From positions 62,001 through 126,000 of the forward strand of contig NZ_FMXQ01000007.1 in NCBI RefSeq assembly GCF_900104485.1: 64,000 bases of DNA, given 5' to 3'. The notes under the pieces are model-generated. The model saw only the letters and a program-made list of their open reading frames with translations. It had not been told where the DNA came from and searched no databases. This DNA comes from Bauldia litoralis (GTDB lineage: Bacteria > Pseudomonadota > Alphaproteobacteria > Rhizobiales > Kaistiaceae). A program made the position numbers and the translations under genes. Positions 42,571 through 52,296 of the stretch are shown piece by piece; the stretch's first letter is position 1, and the number at the start of each line of letters is the position of its first letter.

Positions 42571-42590
42571 AGCCTTTGATCGGAAAGGCT
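42571..42590 (-). promoter_or_regulatory. rpsF leader hairpin, possible S6-S18 autoregulation site
   Basis: AGCCTTT (42571-42577) and AAAGGCT (42584-42590) form a perfect 7-base stem; on the rpsF mRNA the loop reads CCGATC, about 40 bases before the start codon. S6-S18 repressor RNAs in many bacteria expose a CCG trinucleotide next to a stem. The match is suggestive only. Confidence 0.35.
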
Positions 42591-42702
42591 CGCTTGTACT
42601 TCGAGAGCGGAGACACCGGAAGACGAACCGCCTGTCGGTTCTCGCAGGCAAACGCCCACGCTTCCGTTCAGCCCCCAGCCGGGGTCCGATTGGACGAGTT
42701 GG

Positions 42703-42730
42703 GTTATAAGCGAAGATTCGGCAAAAGCAA
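42703..42730 (-). promoter_or_regulatory. rpsF operon promoter
   Basis: On the minus strand, TTGCTT (42725-42730), 16 bases, then TATAAC (42703-42708). Both boxes are close to housekeeping-sigma consensus and lie about 175 bases before rpsF, leaving a long structured leader. Confidence 0.55.
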
Positions 42731-42868
42731 GCCGTGTACGGCGATTCGAACCTCATGGTCCGCGGCGCATTGGTATTGGCCGGCGGCGCTTGACATTAGC
42801 GAGTCAAACAGGCTCAAAGGCGCGAATTTTTTCGGCCGGGACCGGTCAGGGGCAAGCAGCAGCGCGCA

Positions 42869-43831
42869 ATGACGACAGCTTTCACATTTCCGGGGCAGGG
42901 AAGCCAGGCGGTCGGCATGGGCCGGGCGCTCGCCGATGCTTTCCCGGAAGCGCGCGCTGTCTTCGACGAGGTCGACGATGCCCTGGGCGCAAAACTCTCG
43001 GCAATCATGTGGGACGGTCCGGCCGAGACCCTGACTCTGACCGAGAATGCCCAGCCCGCCCTGATGGCCGTGAGCCTGGCCGCGACGCGGGTCCTTTCGT
43101 CCCGCGGCGTCGCGATCGGCCAACAGGCGGCTTTCGTCGCCGGCCATTCGCTCGGCGAATACTCTGCGTTGGCCGCTGCCGGCACCTTGAGCATCGCTGA
43201 TGCGGCGCGGTTGCTCCGCATTCGCGGTCACGCCATGCAGGAGGCCGTGCCGGTCGGCGTTGGCGCCATGGCCGCGCTGATCGGACTCGATCTCGACACC
43301 GTCAACGCCGTCGCCGCGGAAGCGGCCGGAGATGAGGTCTGCTCCGCTGCCAATGATAATGGCGGCGGGCAGGTGGTCGTCTCCGGCGACAAGGCGGCGG
43401 TCGAGCGGGCGGTCGAGATCGCCAAGGCCCGGGGTGCCAAGCGGGCCGTCATCCTGCCGGTCAGCGCGCCTTTCCATTGTGCGCTCATGGCGCCCGCCGC
43501 GGAGGTGATGCAGGCGGCGCTGGCTGAAGTGACGCTGCGCCCGCCGGTCGTGCCGGTCATCGCCAATGTCACCGCAGCGCCCGTCAGCGACGTCGACACG
43601 ATTCGGGCCAACCTGGTCGACCAGGTCACGGCCATGGTCCGCTGGCGGGAATCGATTGCCTGGCTCGCCGACGCCGGGGTCGATACCTTCGTCGAGGTCG
43701 GTTCGGGCCGGGTGCTCTCCGGTCTTGCCAGGCGCATCGCGGACGGCGCCGTCACCATGACCGCCGGTTCGCCGGACGATATAGAAGAGGTGGCCGCGAA
43801 ACTCGGGGCCAGTGGGGTGAAGAATGTTTGA
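42869..43831 (+). CDS. fabD: Malonyl-CoA:ACP transacylase
   Basis: A 320-residue enzyme loading malonyl groups onto acyl-carrier protein. TTAFTFPGQGSQAVGMGRAL at the start, TENAQPALMAVSLAATRVL, nucleophile Ser in FVAGHSLGEYSALAAAG near residue 94, RGHAMQEAVPVGVGAMAALI with the Arg that binds the malonyl carboxylate, active-site His in LPVSAPFHCALM, and FVEVGSGRVLSGL. Overlaps fabG by 8 bases; first gene of fabD-fabG-acpP-fabF. Confidence 0.97.
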   Translation: MTTAFTFPGQGSQAVGMGRALADAFPEARAVFDEVDDALGAKLSAIMWDGPAETLTLTENAQPALMAVSLAATRVLSSRGVAIGQQAAFVAGHSLGEYSALAAAGTLSIADAARLLRIRGHAMQEAVPVGVGAMAALIGLDLDTVNAVAAEAAGDEVCSAANDNGGGQVVVSGDKAAVERAVEIAKARGAKRAVILPVSAPFHCALMAPAAEVMQAALAEVTLRPPVVPVIANVTAAPVSDVDTIRANLVDQVTAMVRWRESIAWLADAGVDTFVEVGSGRVLSGLARRIADGAVTMTAGSPDDIEEVAAKLGASGVKNV

Positions 43832-44561
43832 TCTGACCGGCAAGCGCGCCCTCGTCACGGGCGCGACGGGCAGCATCGGTGGCGGGATCGCGCGCGCGCT
43901 GCACGGGCAGGGCGCCACGGTCGGCCTGTCCGGGACGCGGCGCGAGGCGCTCGATGCGCTGGCGGCGGAGCTCGGCGAGCGGTGCGCGGTACTGCCTTGC
44001 GACCTTTCCGACGGCGCGGCGGTCGACGAACTGGTGCCGCAGGCCGAGGCGGCGATCGGCGATCTCGACATTCTGGTCAACAATGCCGGCCTGACCCGGG
44101 ATACCCTCTTCGTCCGCATGTCGGACGAGGACTGGAACAAGGTCATCACCGTCAACCTGACTGCCGCCTTCAAGCTGTCGCGCGCCGTGCTGATGGGCAT
44201 GATGCGTCGCCGCAGCGGCCGCGTCATTTCGATTTCCTCCGTCGTCGCCGCCACCGGCAATGCCGGGCAGGGCAACTACACTGCGTCGAAAGCCGGGCTG
44301 ATCGGCATGACCAAGGCGATGGCCCAGGAAGTCGCCAGCCGCGGCGTCACCGCCAATTGCATCGCGCCGGGCTTCGTCGCTTCGGCGATGACCGACGCGC
44401 TGAACGACAAGCAGAAAGAATCAATCCTGACCCGCGTGCCGATGAAACGGCTGGGGACTCTCGAGGAGATTGCCTCCGCGGCGGTCTATCTCGCCAGCGA
44501 TGAAGCGGCCTATGTCACGGGACAGACGATCCATGTCAACGGTGGTATGGCTATGATCTAA
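43824..44561 (+). CDS. fabG: 3-oxoacyl-ACP reductase
   Basis: A 245-residue SDR enzyme that reduces 3-oxoacyl-ACP with NADPH. TGATGSIGGGIARALHGQG, ILVNNAGLTRDTLFVRMSDE with the family's Asn, SISSVVAATGNAGQGNYTAS with Ser, then Tyr-Ser-Lys active site YTASKAGLIGMTKAMAQEVA, and GQTIHVNGGMAMI at the end. The N-A-G-x-T-R-D signature and position in the fab cluster make this the primary FabG, unlike the other SDRs in the window. Confidence 0.97.
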   Translation: MFDLTGKRALVTGATGSIGGGIARALHGQGATVGLSGTRREALDALAAELGERCAVLPCDLSDGAAVDELVPQAEAAIGDLDILVNNAGLTRDTLFVRMSDEDWNKVITVNLTAAFKLSRAVLMGMMRRRSGRVISISSVVAATGNAGQGNYTASKAGLIGMTKAMAQEVASRGVTANCIAPGFVASAMTDALNDKQKESILTRVPMKRLGTLEEIASAAVYLASDEAAYVTGQTIHVNGGMAMI

Positions 44562-44829
44562 AAGGAAAAAACGAGTCGGCCGGTTCGGGTCGACAAGCTG
44601 TTTTCAAGCTGCCCCCGACGCTGGTAAAGGCCAATAAAGTGTGTTACGACCGGCCAAATTGCCGACGTCCGGGCGGCTTCTTCTACCCCCTGCCGATCGG
44701 CAGTTACGGCGACGCTGCACCGAGTATTTCGGGCCAAATTCCCGTTCCAGTGCGCATGCCAAGACCGATCACCGGCGGAGGGGCGACTCTTCGGAGTTGA
44801 TCATGTTTGGGCAACTGAGGTTCTGACAG

Positions 44830-45066
44830 ATGAGCGATATCGCTGAACGGGTAAAGAAAATCGTGGTCGAGCATCTCGGCGTCGATGCTGATAAAGTGAC
44901 GGAAAAGGCCAGCTTCATTGACGATCTTGGCGCTGACAGCCTGGACACCGTCGAGTTGGTCATGGCGTTCGAGGAAGAGTTCGGAGTGGAAATTCCGGAT
45001 GATGCCGCGGAGACGATCCTGACGGTCGGGGATGCCGTCAAATTCCTTGAGAAGAACGCGGCCTGA
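44830..45066 (+). CDS. acpP: Acyl carrier protein
   Basis: A 78-residue acidic carrier of fatty-acid synthesis: [40 protein letters not shown] with the phosphopantetheine Ser in DSL near residue 38, [20 protein letters not shown]. It is separated from fabG by 268 bases with no gene, consistent with an own promoter for this abundant protein; that gap contains a repeated CAAGCTG element but no clear promoter boxes. Confidence 0.98.
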   Translation: MSDIAERVKKIVVEHLGVDADKVTEKASFIDDLGADSLDTVELVMAFEEEFGVEIPDDAAETILTVGDAVKFLEKNAA

Positions 45067-45123
45067 CGGATCTCCAGCGGTGAAGCCGGATCCGTTTCCG
45101 GCAAGCTGGGGTCTGAACGTCAT

Positions 45124-46386
45124 ATGAGACGAGTCGTCGTAACAGGTCTTGGGATGGTCACGCCGCTTGGTTGCGGCGTCGACACCACGTGGCGGAATCT
45201 GCTCGAAGGCAAGAGCGGTGCGGTACGGGTGACCGACTTTCCGGTCGACGATCTGGCGTGCCAGATCGCGTGCCAGATTCCACGCGGCCCTGCCTCCGAG
45301 GGCAAGTTCGATCCTGACGACTGGATGGAGCCCAAGGAGGCCCGCAAGGTCGACGACTTCATCGTCTATGCGATGGCGGCCGCCGACCAGGCGCTCGACG
45401 ATGCCGACTGGCATCCCGAGGACGAGGACGAGCGGTGCGCCACCGGCGTCCTGATCGGCTCCGGCATCGGCGGCATCAACGGCATCTATGAGGCCTCCCT
45501 GACGTTGCGCGACCGCGGTCCGCGGCGCATCAGCCCGTTCTTCCTTCCCGGACGGCTGATCAACCTTGCCTCCGGCCATGTCTCCATCCGCCACAAGCTG
45601 AAGGGCCCGAACCACGCGGTGGTGACGGCCTGTTCGACGGGCGCTCACGCGATCGGCGACGCCTCGCGGCTAATCGCCTTCGGCGACGCCGACGTGATGG
45701 TCGCCGGCGGTAGCGAATCGCCGGTCAATCGACTGTCGCTGGCCGGCTTCGCGGCCTGCCGGACGTTGTCCACCGATTTCAACGACGAACCGGAAAAGGC
45801 TTCGCGGCCCTACGACCGCGATCGCGACGGGTTCGTCATGGGCGAGGGCGCCGGCATCGTCGTCCTCGAGGAGCGCGAGCACGCCCTGGCGCGCGGCGCG
45901 AAGATCTATGGCGAGATCGTCGGCTACGGTCTCTCCGGCGATGCCCACCACATCACCTCGCCCTCGCCGGATGGCGATGGCGCCGAGCGCTGCATGCGGG
46001 CCGCGATGAAGCGGGCCGGCGTGACGCCGGACGATATCGACTACGTCAACGCCCACGGTACATCGACGCCGGTCGGCGACGAGATCGAACTGAAGGCTGT
46101 CGAGCGGTTGCTCGGCGATTCGGCGGGTCGCGTGTCGATGTCATCGACCAAGTCGGCGATCGGTCATCTGCTTGGCGCCGCCGGGGCGGTCGAGGCAATT
46201 TTCGCCCTGCTGGCGATTCGCGACAATGTCGCGCCTGCAACCCTCAATCTCGACAATCCGTCGGTTGAGACCGCGCTCGATCTCGTCCCCAAGACTCCGG
46301 TCAGGCGGGAGATCGACGTGTCGCTGTCCAATTCGTTCGGATTTGGCGGCACCAACGCATCGTTGGTATTTCGTCGCCACGCCTGA
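45124..46386 (+). CDS. fabF: 3-oxoacyl-ACP synthase II
   Basis: A 420-residue condensing enzyme elongating acyl-ACP with malonyl-ACP. RRVVVTGLGMVTPLGCGVDT at the start, catalytic Cys in VVTACSTGAHAIGDA near residue 168, His in NAHGTSTPVGDEIE, KSAIGHLLGAAGAVEAIFAL with Lys and second His, and GFGGTNASLVF at the end. Fits a normal elongation synthase. Follows acpP by 57 bases. Confidence 0.97.
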   Translation: MRRVVVTGLGMVTPLGCGVDTTWRNLLEGKSGAVRVTDFPVDDLACQIACQIPRGPASEGKFDPDDWMEPKEARKVDDFIVYAMAAADQALDDADWHPEDEDERCATGVLIGSGIGGINGIYEASLTLRDRGPRRISPFFLPGRLINLASGHVSIRHKLKGPNHAVVTACSTGAHAIGDASRLIAFGDADVMVAGGSESPVNRLSLAGFAACRTLSTDFNDEPEKASRPYDRDRDGFVMGEGAGIVVLEEREHALARGAKIYGEIVGYGLSGDAHHITSPSPDGDGAERCMRAAMKRAGVTPDDIDYVNAHGTSTPVGDEIELKAVERLLGDSAGRVSMSSTKSAIGHLLGAAGAVEAIFALLAIRDNVAPATLNLDNPSVETALDLVPKTPVRREIDVSLSNSFGFGGTNASLVFRRHA

Positions 46387-46470
46387 CGGGGCTATCCCGA
46401 TAACGCCATAATTGATTATAAAGTCGCTTGCCGGGGCATCGTCGACTGCTGAAAGGCTTGGGACCCGAAT

Positions 46471-47706
46471 ATGAGCGATATGAGAGGGGATAACTTCGGC
46501 AGCGACGCCGACGTTCTCTCGGCCAGACTGGTTTCCGCAAACCGCACGGCGCCCAAGAGCCCGTCCGAAGCCCTGCAGCCTGAATCTGTTCCGCCGCCGC
46601 CGCAGCGCTCGCGCGCCGTCCGGCACCCGCTCGTCGTCTTCATGAATTTCATGCTGACCATCGTCATCGTCACCGGCGTTGTGCTGGGCGGTGGTCTGAT
46701 CGTCGGCAAGATGCAGTTCGAGCGCGATGGCGCGCTGGACCAGGAGCGTACGATCCCCGTCCAGCGCGGCGAGGGGCTCAGCGAGATCGCCGCCACCCTG
46801 CAGCGCGAGGGCGCGATCTCCAGCAAGTGGCTGTTCATCGCCGGCGTCTGGCTCAACCAGCAGCAGAACGCTCTGAAGGCGGGCGAATACCTGATCCCCG
46901 CCCATGCCAGCATGTCCGAGATCATGGATGCCATGGTCGAGGGCAAGAGCATCGTCTACGCGGTGACGATCCCCGAGGGCCTGACCAGCAAGCAGATCGT
47001 CGATCGCCTGCTGGCCGATGAGGTTCTGGTTGGCGAAATCACGGAAATTCCCGAAGAGGGTACGCTGCTGCCGGCCCGCTACGACTTTACCCGCGGCGAC
47101 ACCCGGCAGAACATACTCGCCCGGATGCAGCGTGAGCGCGATCGCCTGCTGACCGATGTCTGGGCCCGCCGCGCCTCCGACCTGCCGCTGCAGAATATCA
47201 ACGAACTGGTCGTGCTGGCGTCCATCGTCGAGAAGGAAACGGCGCTTGCCGACGAGCGCAGCCAGGTCGCGGCGGTGTTCATCAACCGGCTGCGCCTCAA
47301 CATGCGGCTGCAGACCGATCCGACGGTGATCTACGGCCTGTTCGGAGGCGCCGGCAAGCCGTCCGACTACGTCCTGACCCGGGCCGACCTCGAGAAGGAA
47401 ACGCCCTACAACACCTATCGCATCGACGGCCTGCCGCCGGGACCGATCGCCAATCCGGGCGCCGCGTCGCTCGAGGCGGTGGCCAACCCGTCGCGGACGC
47501 GCGACCTGTTCTTCGTCGCCGACGGCTCGGGCGGCCACGCCTTTGCCGAGACCTACGAAGAGCATCTGCGCAACGTTGCCCGCTGGCGCGAGTTCAACGC
47601 CGCGCAGCGCGCCGACCAGGCCGCAGCCGAGGCCGCCGAGGCCGAGGCACTACCCGATCCTGACGCCCCGCTGGCCTTGTCGCCGGAGGAGGAACCGGCT
47701 CAATAG
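46471..47706 (+). CDS. mltG: Endolytic transglycosylase MltG
   Basis: A 411-residue inner-membrane murein lyase that cuts growing glycan strands. Cytoplasmic head of about 55 residues, membrane helix at about 58-82 (NFMLTIVIVTGVVLGGGLIV), LysM-like region (VQRGEGLSEIAATLQREGAI), and the YceG catalytic core: VLASIVEKETALADERSQVA with catalytic Glu, VFINRLRLNMRLQTDPTVIY, ETPYNTYRIDGLPPGPIANP, ATNPS-like VANPSRTRDLFFVADGSGGH. A poly-Ala/Glu tail ends the protein. Next to fabF, as in many Alphaproteobacteria. Confidence 0.95.
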   Translation: MSDMRGDNFGSDADVLSARLVSANRTAPKSPSEALQPESVPPPPQRSRAVRHPLVVFMNFMLTIVIVTGVVLGGGLIVGKMQFERDGALDQERTIPVQRGEGLSEIAATLQREGAISSKWLFIAGVWLNQQQNALKAGEYLIPAHASMSEIMDAMVEGKSIVYAVTIPEGLTSKQIVDRLLADEVLVGEITEIPEEGTLLPARYDFTRGDTRQNILARMQRERDRLLTDVWARRASDLPLQNINELVVLASIVEKETALADERSQVAAVFINRLRLNMRLQTDPTVIYGLFGGAGKPSDYVLTRADLEKETPYNTYRIDGLPPGPIANPGAASLEAVANPSRTRDLFFVADGSGGHAFAETYEEHLRNVARWREFNAAQRADQAAAEAAEAEALPDPDAPLALSPEEEPAQ

Positions 47707-47786
47707 GCGCCGTCCGTCGCGGGGGCTCGGCGGACCAGGCACCGGCGTCGGCAGCATCCGCGCCAAACGACTCCGGGAGACGCCGC

Positions 47787-48671
47787 ATGGCGCTCAACAG
47801 CATGACGGGCTTCGCCCGCGCCGACGGTGGCGATGCCATGCGTTGGACCTGGGAACTCCGGTCGGTGAACGGCAAGGGGCTCGACGTGCGCATCCGCCTG
47901 CCGTCGGGTTTCGAGCGGATCGAACGCGACGCGCGCGACCGGTGCACGACGAAGCTCGGCCGGGGCAACGTCCAGGTGTCGCTGTCGACCACCACGGTCG
48001 CCGGCGCCCAGACGCTGACCATCAATGAGGATGTCCTCGCCCGCGTCATCGATGCGATGGCCCGGATCGGCCAGAAGATCGAGGCGCAGCCACCGACGCT
48101 CGACGGCATCCTGGCCTTGCGCGGCGTCGTCGAGGTCGAGGATATCGCCGCCGACGAGACGGCGCGCGATGCGCTCGATGTCGAGATCCTTGCCGGTCTG
48201 GACGCCGCGTTGGTCGATCTGGCCGCGATGCGGGGCCGCGAGGGCGCGGCGATCGGCGCACTGCTTTCCGCGCGCCTCGACGAACTGGCGTCGCTGACCG
48301 CCGCCGCGGAAGCTTCCCCGGCCCGCCAGCCCGAAGCCATCCGGGCGCGGCTTGCCGAACAGGTCGCGACGTTGCTTGATGCCGCGCCGGCGCTGGACCC
48401 CGACCGGCTTCACCAGGAAGCGGTGTTGCTGGCGACCAAGGCGGATATCCGCGAGGAACTCGACCGGCTGCATGCCCACATCGCCGCGACGCGGGACCTG
48501 CTCGCCGAGGGCGGGCCGATCGGCCGGCGCCTCGACTTCCTGGCGCAGGAATTCAACCGCGAGGTCAACACCCTCTGCGCCAAGTCCAACGACCGGGCAC
48601 TGACCGCGATCGGCCTCGACATGAAGGCCGTGGTCGATCAGTTGCGCGAGCAGATCCAGAACCTGGAATAG
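47787..48671 (+). CDS. YicC-family endoribonuclease
   Basis: A 294-residue YicC-like protein: NSMTGFARADGGDAMRWTWE, RSVNGKGLDVRIRLPSGFER with the conserved R-S-x-N, and the C-terminal domain with LDFLAQEFNREVNTLCAKSN. E. coli YicC cuts small RNAs such as RyhB; activity here is inferred. The downstream gmk begins 3 bases after the stop, a conserved yicC-gmk arrangement. Confidence 0.93.
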   Translation: MALNSMTGFARADGGDAMRWTWELRSVNGKGLDVRIRLPSGFERIERDARDRCTTKLGRGNVQVSLSTTTVAGAQTLTINEDVLARVIDAMARIGQKIEAQPPTLDGILALRGVVEVEDIAADETARDALDVEILAGLDAALVDLAAMRGREGAAIGALLSARLDELASLTAAAEASPARQPEAIRARLAEQVATLLDAAPALDPDRLHQEAVLLATKADIREELDRLHAHIAATRDLLAEGGPIGRRLDFLAQEFNREVNTLCAKSNDRALTAIGLDMKAVVDQLREQIQNLE

Positions 48672-48674
48672 CCG

Positions 48675-49352
48675 ATGGCCTCCGATATCAATCGCCGCGG
48701 CCTGATGCTGGTCCTGTCGTCGCCGTCCGGCGCCGGCAAGTCGACGCTGTCGCGGCTGCTGCTCGAGAATGACGGCAACCTGACCCTGTCCGTCTCGGTC
48801 ACGACGCGGGCCCGCCGGGCAAGTGAGGTCGACGGGGTGCATTACCACTTTATCGACCGCGAGCGCTTCATGGCGATGCGCGACGCCGGCGACCTGCTGG
48901 AATGGGCGGAGGTCCACGGCAATCTCTATGCGACGCCGCGCGCCGCCGTAGAGACGGCGCTCTCCGCCGGCCGCGACGTGCTCTTCGACATCGACTGGCA
49001 GGGCACCCAGCAGATCAAGCAGGCCATGCCAGCGGATGTTGTCGGCATCTTCGTCCTGCCGCCGTCGATGAAGGAGTTGCGGTCGCGGCTGGAGCGGCGC
49101 GCCGAGGACGCCAGCGACATCATCGACCGTCGTCTCGCCAATGCCCGCTCGGAGATCCGGCACTGGAACGAGTACGATTATATCCTCGTCAATCGGGACC
49201 TGCAGGAGACCTTCGGCAGCGCCCGCGAGGTGCTTGCGGCGGAGCGCGGCAAGCGACAGTCGCCGCCATTTCTCCTGGAAGCCGCAGCACGGCACAGTCA
49301 GGCCGGCCAGCCGGACCTGCCGGCATTCGTCGACGGGTTGCTCGCCGAATAG
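48675..49352 (+). CDS. gmk: Guanylate kinase
   Basis: A 225-residue kinase phosphorylating GMP to GDP. P-loop LVLSSPSGAGKSTLSRLL, GMP-binding SVSVTTRARRASEVDGVHYH and FIDRERFMAM, LLEWAEVHGNLYATPRAAVE, DIDWQGTQQIKQAMPADVVG, and the lid region RRAEDASDIIDRRLANARSE. Slightly longer than usual at the C-terminus. It ends one base from the convergent rsmA stop. Confidence 0.97.
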   Translation: MASDINRRGLMLVLSSPSGAGKSTLSRLLLENDGNLTLSVSVTTRARRASEVDGVHYHFIDRERFMAMRDAGDLLEWAEVHGNLYATPRAAVETALSAGRDVLFDIDWQGTQQIKQAMPADVVGIFVLPPSMKELRSRLERRAEDASDIIDRRLANARSEIRHWNEYDYILVNRDLQETFGSAREVLAAERGKRQSPPFLLEAAARHSQAGQPDLPAFVDGLLAE

Positions 49353-49353
49353 G

Positions 49354-50193
49354 TCAGCCGTCGCCGCGCCGGCTGAAGGCATTCGCCAGTCCGACGAAAC
49401 CGGCGACGTCGATCTCCTCGGCGCGCTGCGTCGGGGTGATGTCGGCCGCAGCGAGCAGGACAGCGGGATCGCCGCCCAGCGACTTGAGGCTCTGCCGCAG
49501 CATCTTGCGGCGCTGGCCGAAAGCCGCCCCGACGACGCGTTCGAGCGCCGCGGCATCGCAGGGCAGGGGCTCGGTTCGCGGCGCTACATGGATCACCGAT
49601 GACACCACCTTCGGCGGCGGGCTGAAGGCGCGGGGCGACAGGTCGAAGAGAATGTCGGCCTTGGCCCGCCAGCCGGCGAGGACGGCGAGCCGCCCGTAGG
49701 CCTTGGAGCCGGGGGCCGCGACGATGCGCTCGGCCACCTCGCGCTGGAACATCAGCGTCAGTGAAAGATAGGCCGGCGGCCAGGGCTCCTCGCGCAGCCA
49801 GCCGATCAGCAGCGGCGTCGCGACATTGTAGGGGAGGTTGGCGACGATCCGGAACGGTCCTTCGGCCAGGCTCCGGTAGTCGATCTTCAGGGCGTCGCCG
49901 GCGACGATGTCGAGCCGCCCCGGATACCGCGCGGCAATCTCCTCGAGCGCCGGCAGGCAGCGTTCATCGCGTTCGATCGCCACCACCTTGCGGGCGCCGG
50001 CGGCGAGCAGGGATCGCGTCAGCCCGCCGGGGCCGGGGCCGATCTCGACCACCGTGACCCCGGAAAGGTCGCCAGCGGAGCGCGCAATCCGGTCGGTGAC
50101 GTTGAGATCGAGCAGGAAGTTCTGGCCGAGGCCCTTGACCGCCCGGATGCCGTGTCGGGCGATGACGTCGCGCAGCGGGGGCAGGTCGTCCAT
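49354..50193 (-). CDS. rsmA: 16S rRNA dimethyladenosine transferase
   Basis: A 279-residue enzyme (KsgA) methylating the two adjacent adenines near the 3' end of 16S r[23 protein letters not shown] at the start, SAM motif [31 protein letters not shown], catalytic [32 protein letters not shown] and [12 protein letters not shown]. It directly abuts pdxA on the same strand, the classic surA-pdxA-rsmA order. Confidence 0.97.
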   Translation of the reverse strand: MDDLPPLRDVIARHGIRAVKGLGQNFLLDLNVTDRIARSAGDLSGVTVVEIGPGPGGLTRSLLAAGARKVVAIERDERCLPALEEIAARYPGRLDIVAGDALKIDYRSLAEGPFRIVANLPYNVATPLLIGWLREEPWPPAYLSLTLMFQREVAERIVAAPGSKAYGRLAVLAGWRAKADILFDLSPRAFSPPPKVVSSVIHVAPRTEPLPCDAAALERVVGAAFGQRRKMLRQSLKSLGGDPAVLLAAADITPTQRAEEIDVAGFVGLANAFSRRGDG

Positions 50194-51210
50194 TCAGGCC
50201 GCGTCTTCGTTGCGGCGCAGTTCTGCCGCGAGCCGCAGCGCCGTCTTGAGGCTCGACGGATCGGCCTTGCCGGTGCCGGCGATGTCGAAGGCCGTGCCAT
50301 GGTCGGGCGAGGTGCGGACGAAGGCGAGCCCGAGGGTGACGTTGACCGTTTCGGCGAAGGAGAGGGTCTTGGCCGGGATCAGCGCCTGGTCGTGATACAT
50401 GCAGATCGCCGCGTCGTAGCCGGCGCGCGCCGCCGGGTGGAACATCGCATCGGCCGAATGGGGGCCGGTCGCGATGATGCCTTCGGCCCGCAGCGCGGCG
50501 ACGGCCGGCGCAATCATCGCCCGTTCCTCGCCGCCAAGCGTCCCGCCTTCGCCGGCATGGGGATTGAGGCCGGCGATCGCGAGCCGCGGCGCTTCGATCG
50601 CGAAGCGTTTGCGCAGGTCGCCGGCAACGATGCGACAGGTCTCGACGATGAGGTCTTCGGACAGCGCCGCCGCCACGTCGCCGAGCGGTATGTGGATGGT
50701 CACCGGAACCGCCCGGAGGTCCGGTCCCGCCAGCATCATCGTCGGACGCCCCGGCGTGCCGGTCCAGGCGGCCGAGAGCGTGCCGAGGAACTCCGTATGT
50801 CCGGGATGGCGGAAGCCGGCTTTGTAGAGCGCTTCCTTGTTGATCGGGTTGGTGACCATCGCCGCCGCCACGCCGGAGCGGATGTCGCCAACGGCGCGGG
50901 CGATCGCCTCGATCACCGCCGCGGCGTTGGCCTCCTCGGCGCGCCCGGGCGCGCCGGTAATCGCCGCTTCGAGGCGGACGACGGGCAGCGCCCGGTCAAA
51001 GCAATCGACGGCCTGGTCAGGCGACACGGCTTCGATCGGGCAATCGAGGCCGAGGTGGCGCGCCCTGTCGGCCAGAAAATCGGGATCGGCGTAGCAATAG
51101 AACGACGGCACCGGGTGGCGCTGTCGATCCAGCCATGCGGCGAGCGTGATATCCGGGCCGACCCCGCCGGGTTCGCCGATGGTCAGGGCAAGCGGCAGCT
51201 CTCCTGCCAA
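50194..51210 (-). CDS. pdxA: 4-hydroxythreonine-4-phosphate dehydrogenase
   Basis: A 338-residue NAD-dependent enzyme of vitamin B6 (pyridoxal phosphate) synthesis. [20 protein letters not shown] at the start, [20 protein letters not shown] with metal-binding His, [18 protein letters not shown], and [20 protein letters not shown] with metal ligand His-Asp. Normal length. 25 bases follow the surA-like stop. Confidence 0.96.
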   Translation of the reverse strand: MAGELPLALTIGEPGGVGPDITLAAWLDRQRHPVPSFYCYADPDFLADRARHLGLDCPIEAVSPDQAVDCFDRALPVVRLEAAITGAPGRAEEANAAAVIEAIARAVGDIRSGVAAAMVTNPINKEALYKAGFRHPGHTEFLGTLSAAWTGTPGRPTMMLAGPDLRAVPVTIHIPLGDVAAALSEDLIVETCRIVAGDLRKRFAIEAPRLAIAGLNPHAGEGGTLGGEERAMIAPAVAALRAEGIIATGPHSADAMFHPAARAGYDAAICMYHDQALIPAKTLSFAETVNVTLGLAFVRTSPDHGTAFDIAGTGKADPSSLKTALRLAAELRRNEDAA

Positions 51211-51235
51211 AGGCGACTCCCCAGCGACCTGCGGC

Positions 51236-52180
51236 CTACCGATACTCGATGACGGCCTTCTTGCGGAGCTCGGCCATGTACTCCTTGCCGAGTTCCTTGT
51301 TCTGCTCGAACATCAGCTTGTTCTCGGTCTCCGCCACCGCCGCGGCGTTGGTCTCAAGCGTCCGCGTCTTGCAGACGGCAACCAGCTCGATGCCGGAATC
51401 GGTCTTGGTCGGCCGCGTCGTCTTGCCGGCCGGCGTTGCCTTGATTTCCTTGCCGTCGGGCCCGTTGAGCTCTTCGGTGGTCCGCCGGCCGAGATTCTTG
51501 ACGACGACGCCCTTGAGCTGCTTGGCCATCGCGACGCTGCCGTCGCAGCCCGGGAAACGGGACCGGAATGCTTCGGCCTCGCGCCGGCGCTGGTTCTCCA
51601 GGCCGCCGGAGGATCCGCTCGGCACGACGAAGATGATCTGCTGCAGGATGTATTCGGTCGTCTTGACGTCGCCGCCTTCGGAGTCCTCGAACAGGGCCGC
51701 CGTGACATCCGATCCCTTGACCGATGCGCCTTCCATCCGGATGCGCAGTTCCACGAGCTGCTGCCAGGTCATCTGCGCCTTGATCCGGCGACGCAGCGTC
51801 TCGATGTTCACGCCCTGGCCCGCGAGTTCCTTCTTGAGCTTGTCCGGCGACATCTTGGTGCGCGTGGCGATGTCCTGGATCGCGAAATCGACCCGCGATT
51901 CCGGCACCCTGACGCCGATCTTGGCGGCTTCGATAAACTGGATTGTTTCGTTGATCAGTTCCTCGATCGCGGCCTTCTCACCGCCACCGCCGGTCAGCTT
52001 GAGCAACGTCGTGCGCTGCGTGATGTCGTAGGAGGTGATCGGCTGGTCGTCGACCTTGATGCGGATCGAGCTGGCCGCGATCGCGTCTACGGCGGGCATC
52101 GCCAGCATGGCAACAGCCATGAGGGCGGCTGAGGTCAGGCTAAGGAGGTATCTCATGCGTTTCATCCCGGTCTGTTCCAT
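51236..52180 (-). CDS. surA: SurA-like periplasmic chaperone without a clear parvulin domain
   Basis: A 314-residue exported protein. Signal peptide near residues 9-37 ([20 protein letters not shown]), then a SurA N-terminal chaperone core ([76 protein letters not shown]). The part where a parvulin PPIase is expected ([19 protein letters not shown] onwards) is short and lacks the usual GGDLG and parvulin motifs. Between lptD and pdxA, as for surA. The ATG at 52180 has AAGGA six bases upstream. It would guide outer-membrane proteins such as LptD. Confidence 0.85.
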   Translation of the reverse strand: MEQTGMKRMRYLLSLTSAALMAVAMLAMPAVDAIAASSIRIKVDDQPITSYDITQRTTLLKLTGGGGEKAAIEELINETIQFIEAAKIGVRVPESRVDFAIQDIATRTKMSPDKLKKELAGQGVNIETLRRRIKAQMTWQQLVELRIRMEGASVKGSDVTAALFEDSEGGDVKTTEYILQQIIFVVPSGSSGGLENQRRREAEAFRSRFPGCDGSVAMAKQLKGVVVKNLGRRTTEELNGPDGKEIKATPAGKTTRPTKTDSGIELVAVCKTRTLETNAAAVAETENKLMFEQNKELGKEYMAELRKKAVIEYR

Positions 52181-52296
52181 CCCGGTTCCTTGATGCGCCA
52201 ACGCTAGCAGCCGGCGGTCGGAACCCTGCACAGGGGATCTGTCAGATCAGCTTCAAACCGAATAAATCGGGCGAAAGCGTGAAGACCACCCCGCCG

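Larger units (their letters stand above)
42530..42868. other. Divergent rpsF / fabD intergenic region
   Basis: No gene is visible here. The left two thirds form the rpsF leader (minus strand), with a hairpin at 42571-42590 and a good promoter at 42703-42730. The right end carries a possible fabD -35 box, TTGACA at 42790-42795, but no convincing -10 box follows (CTCAAA after 17 bases). Confidence 0.6.
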
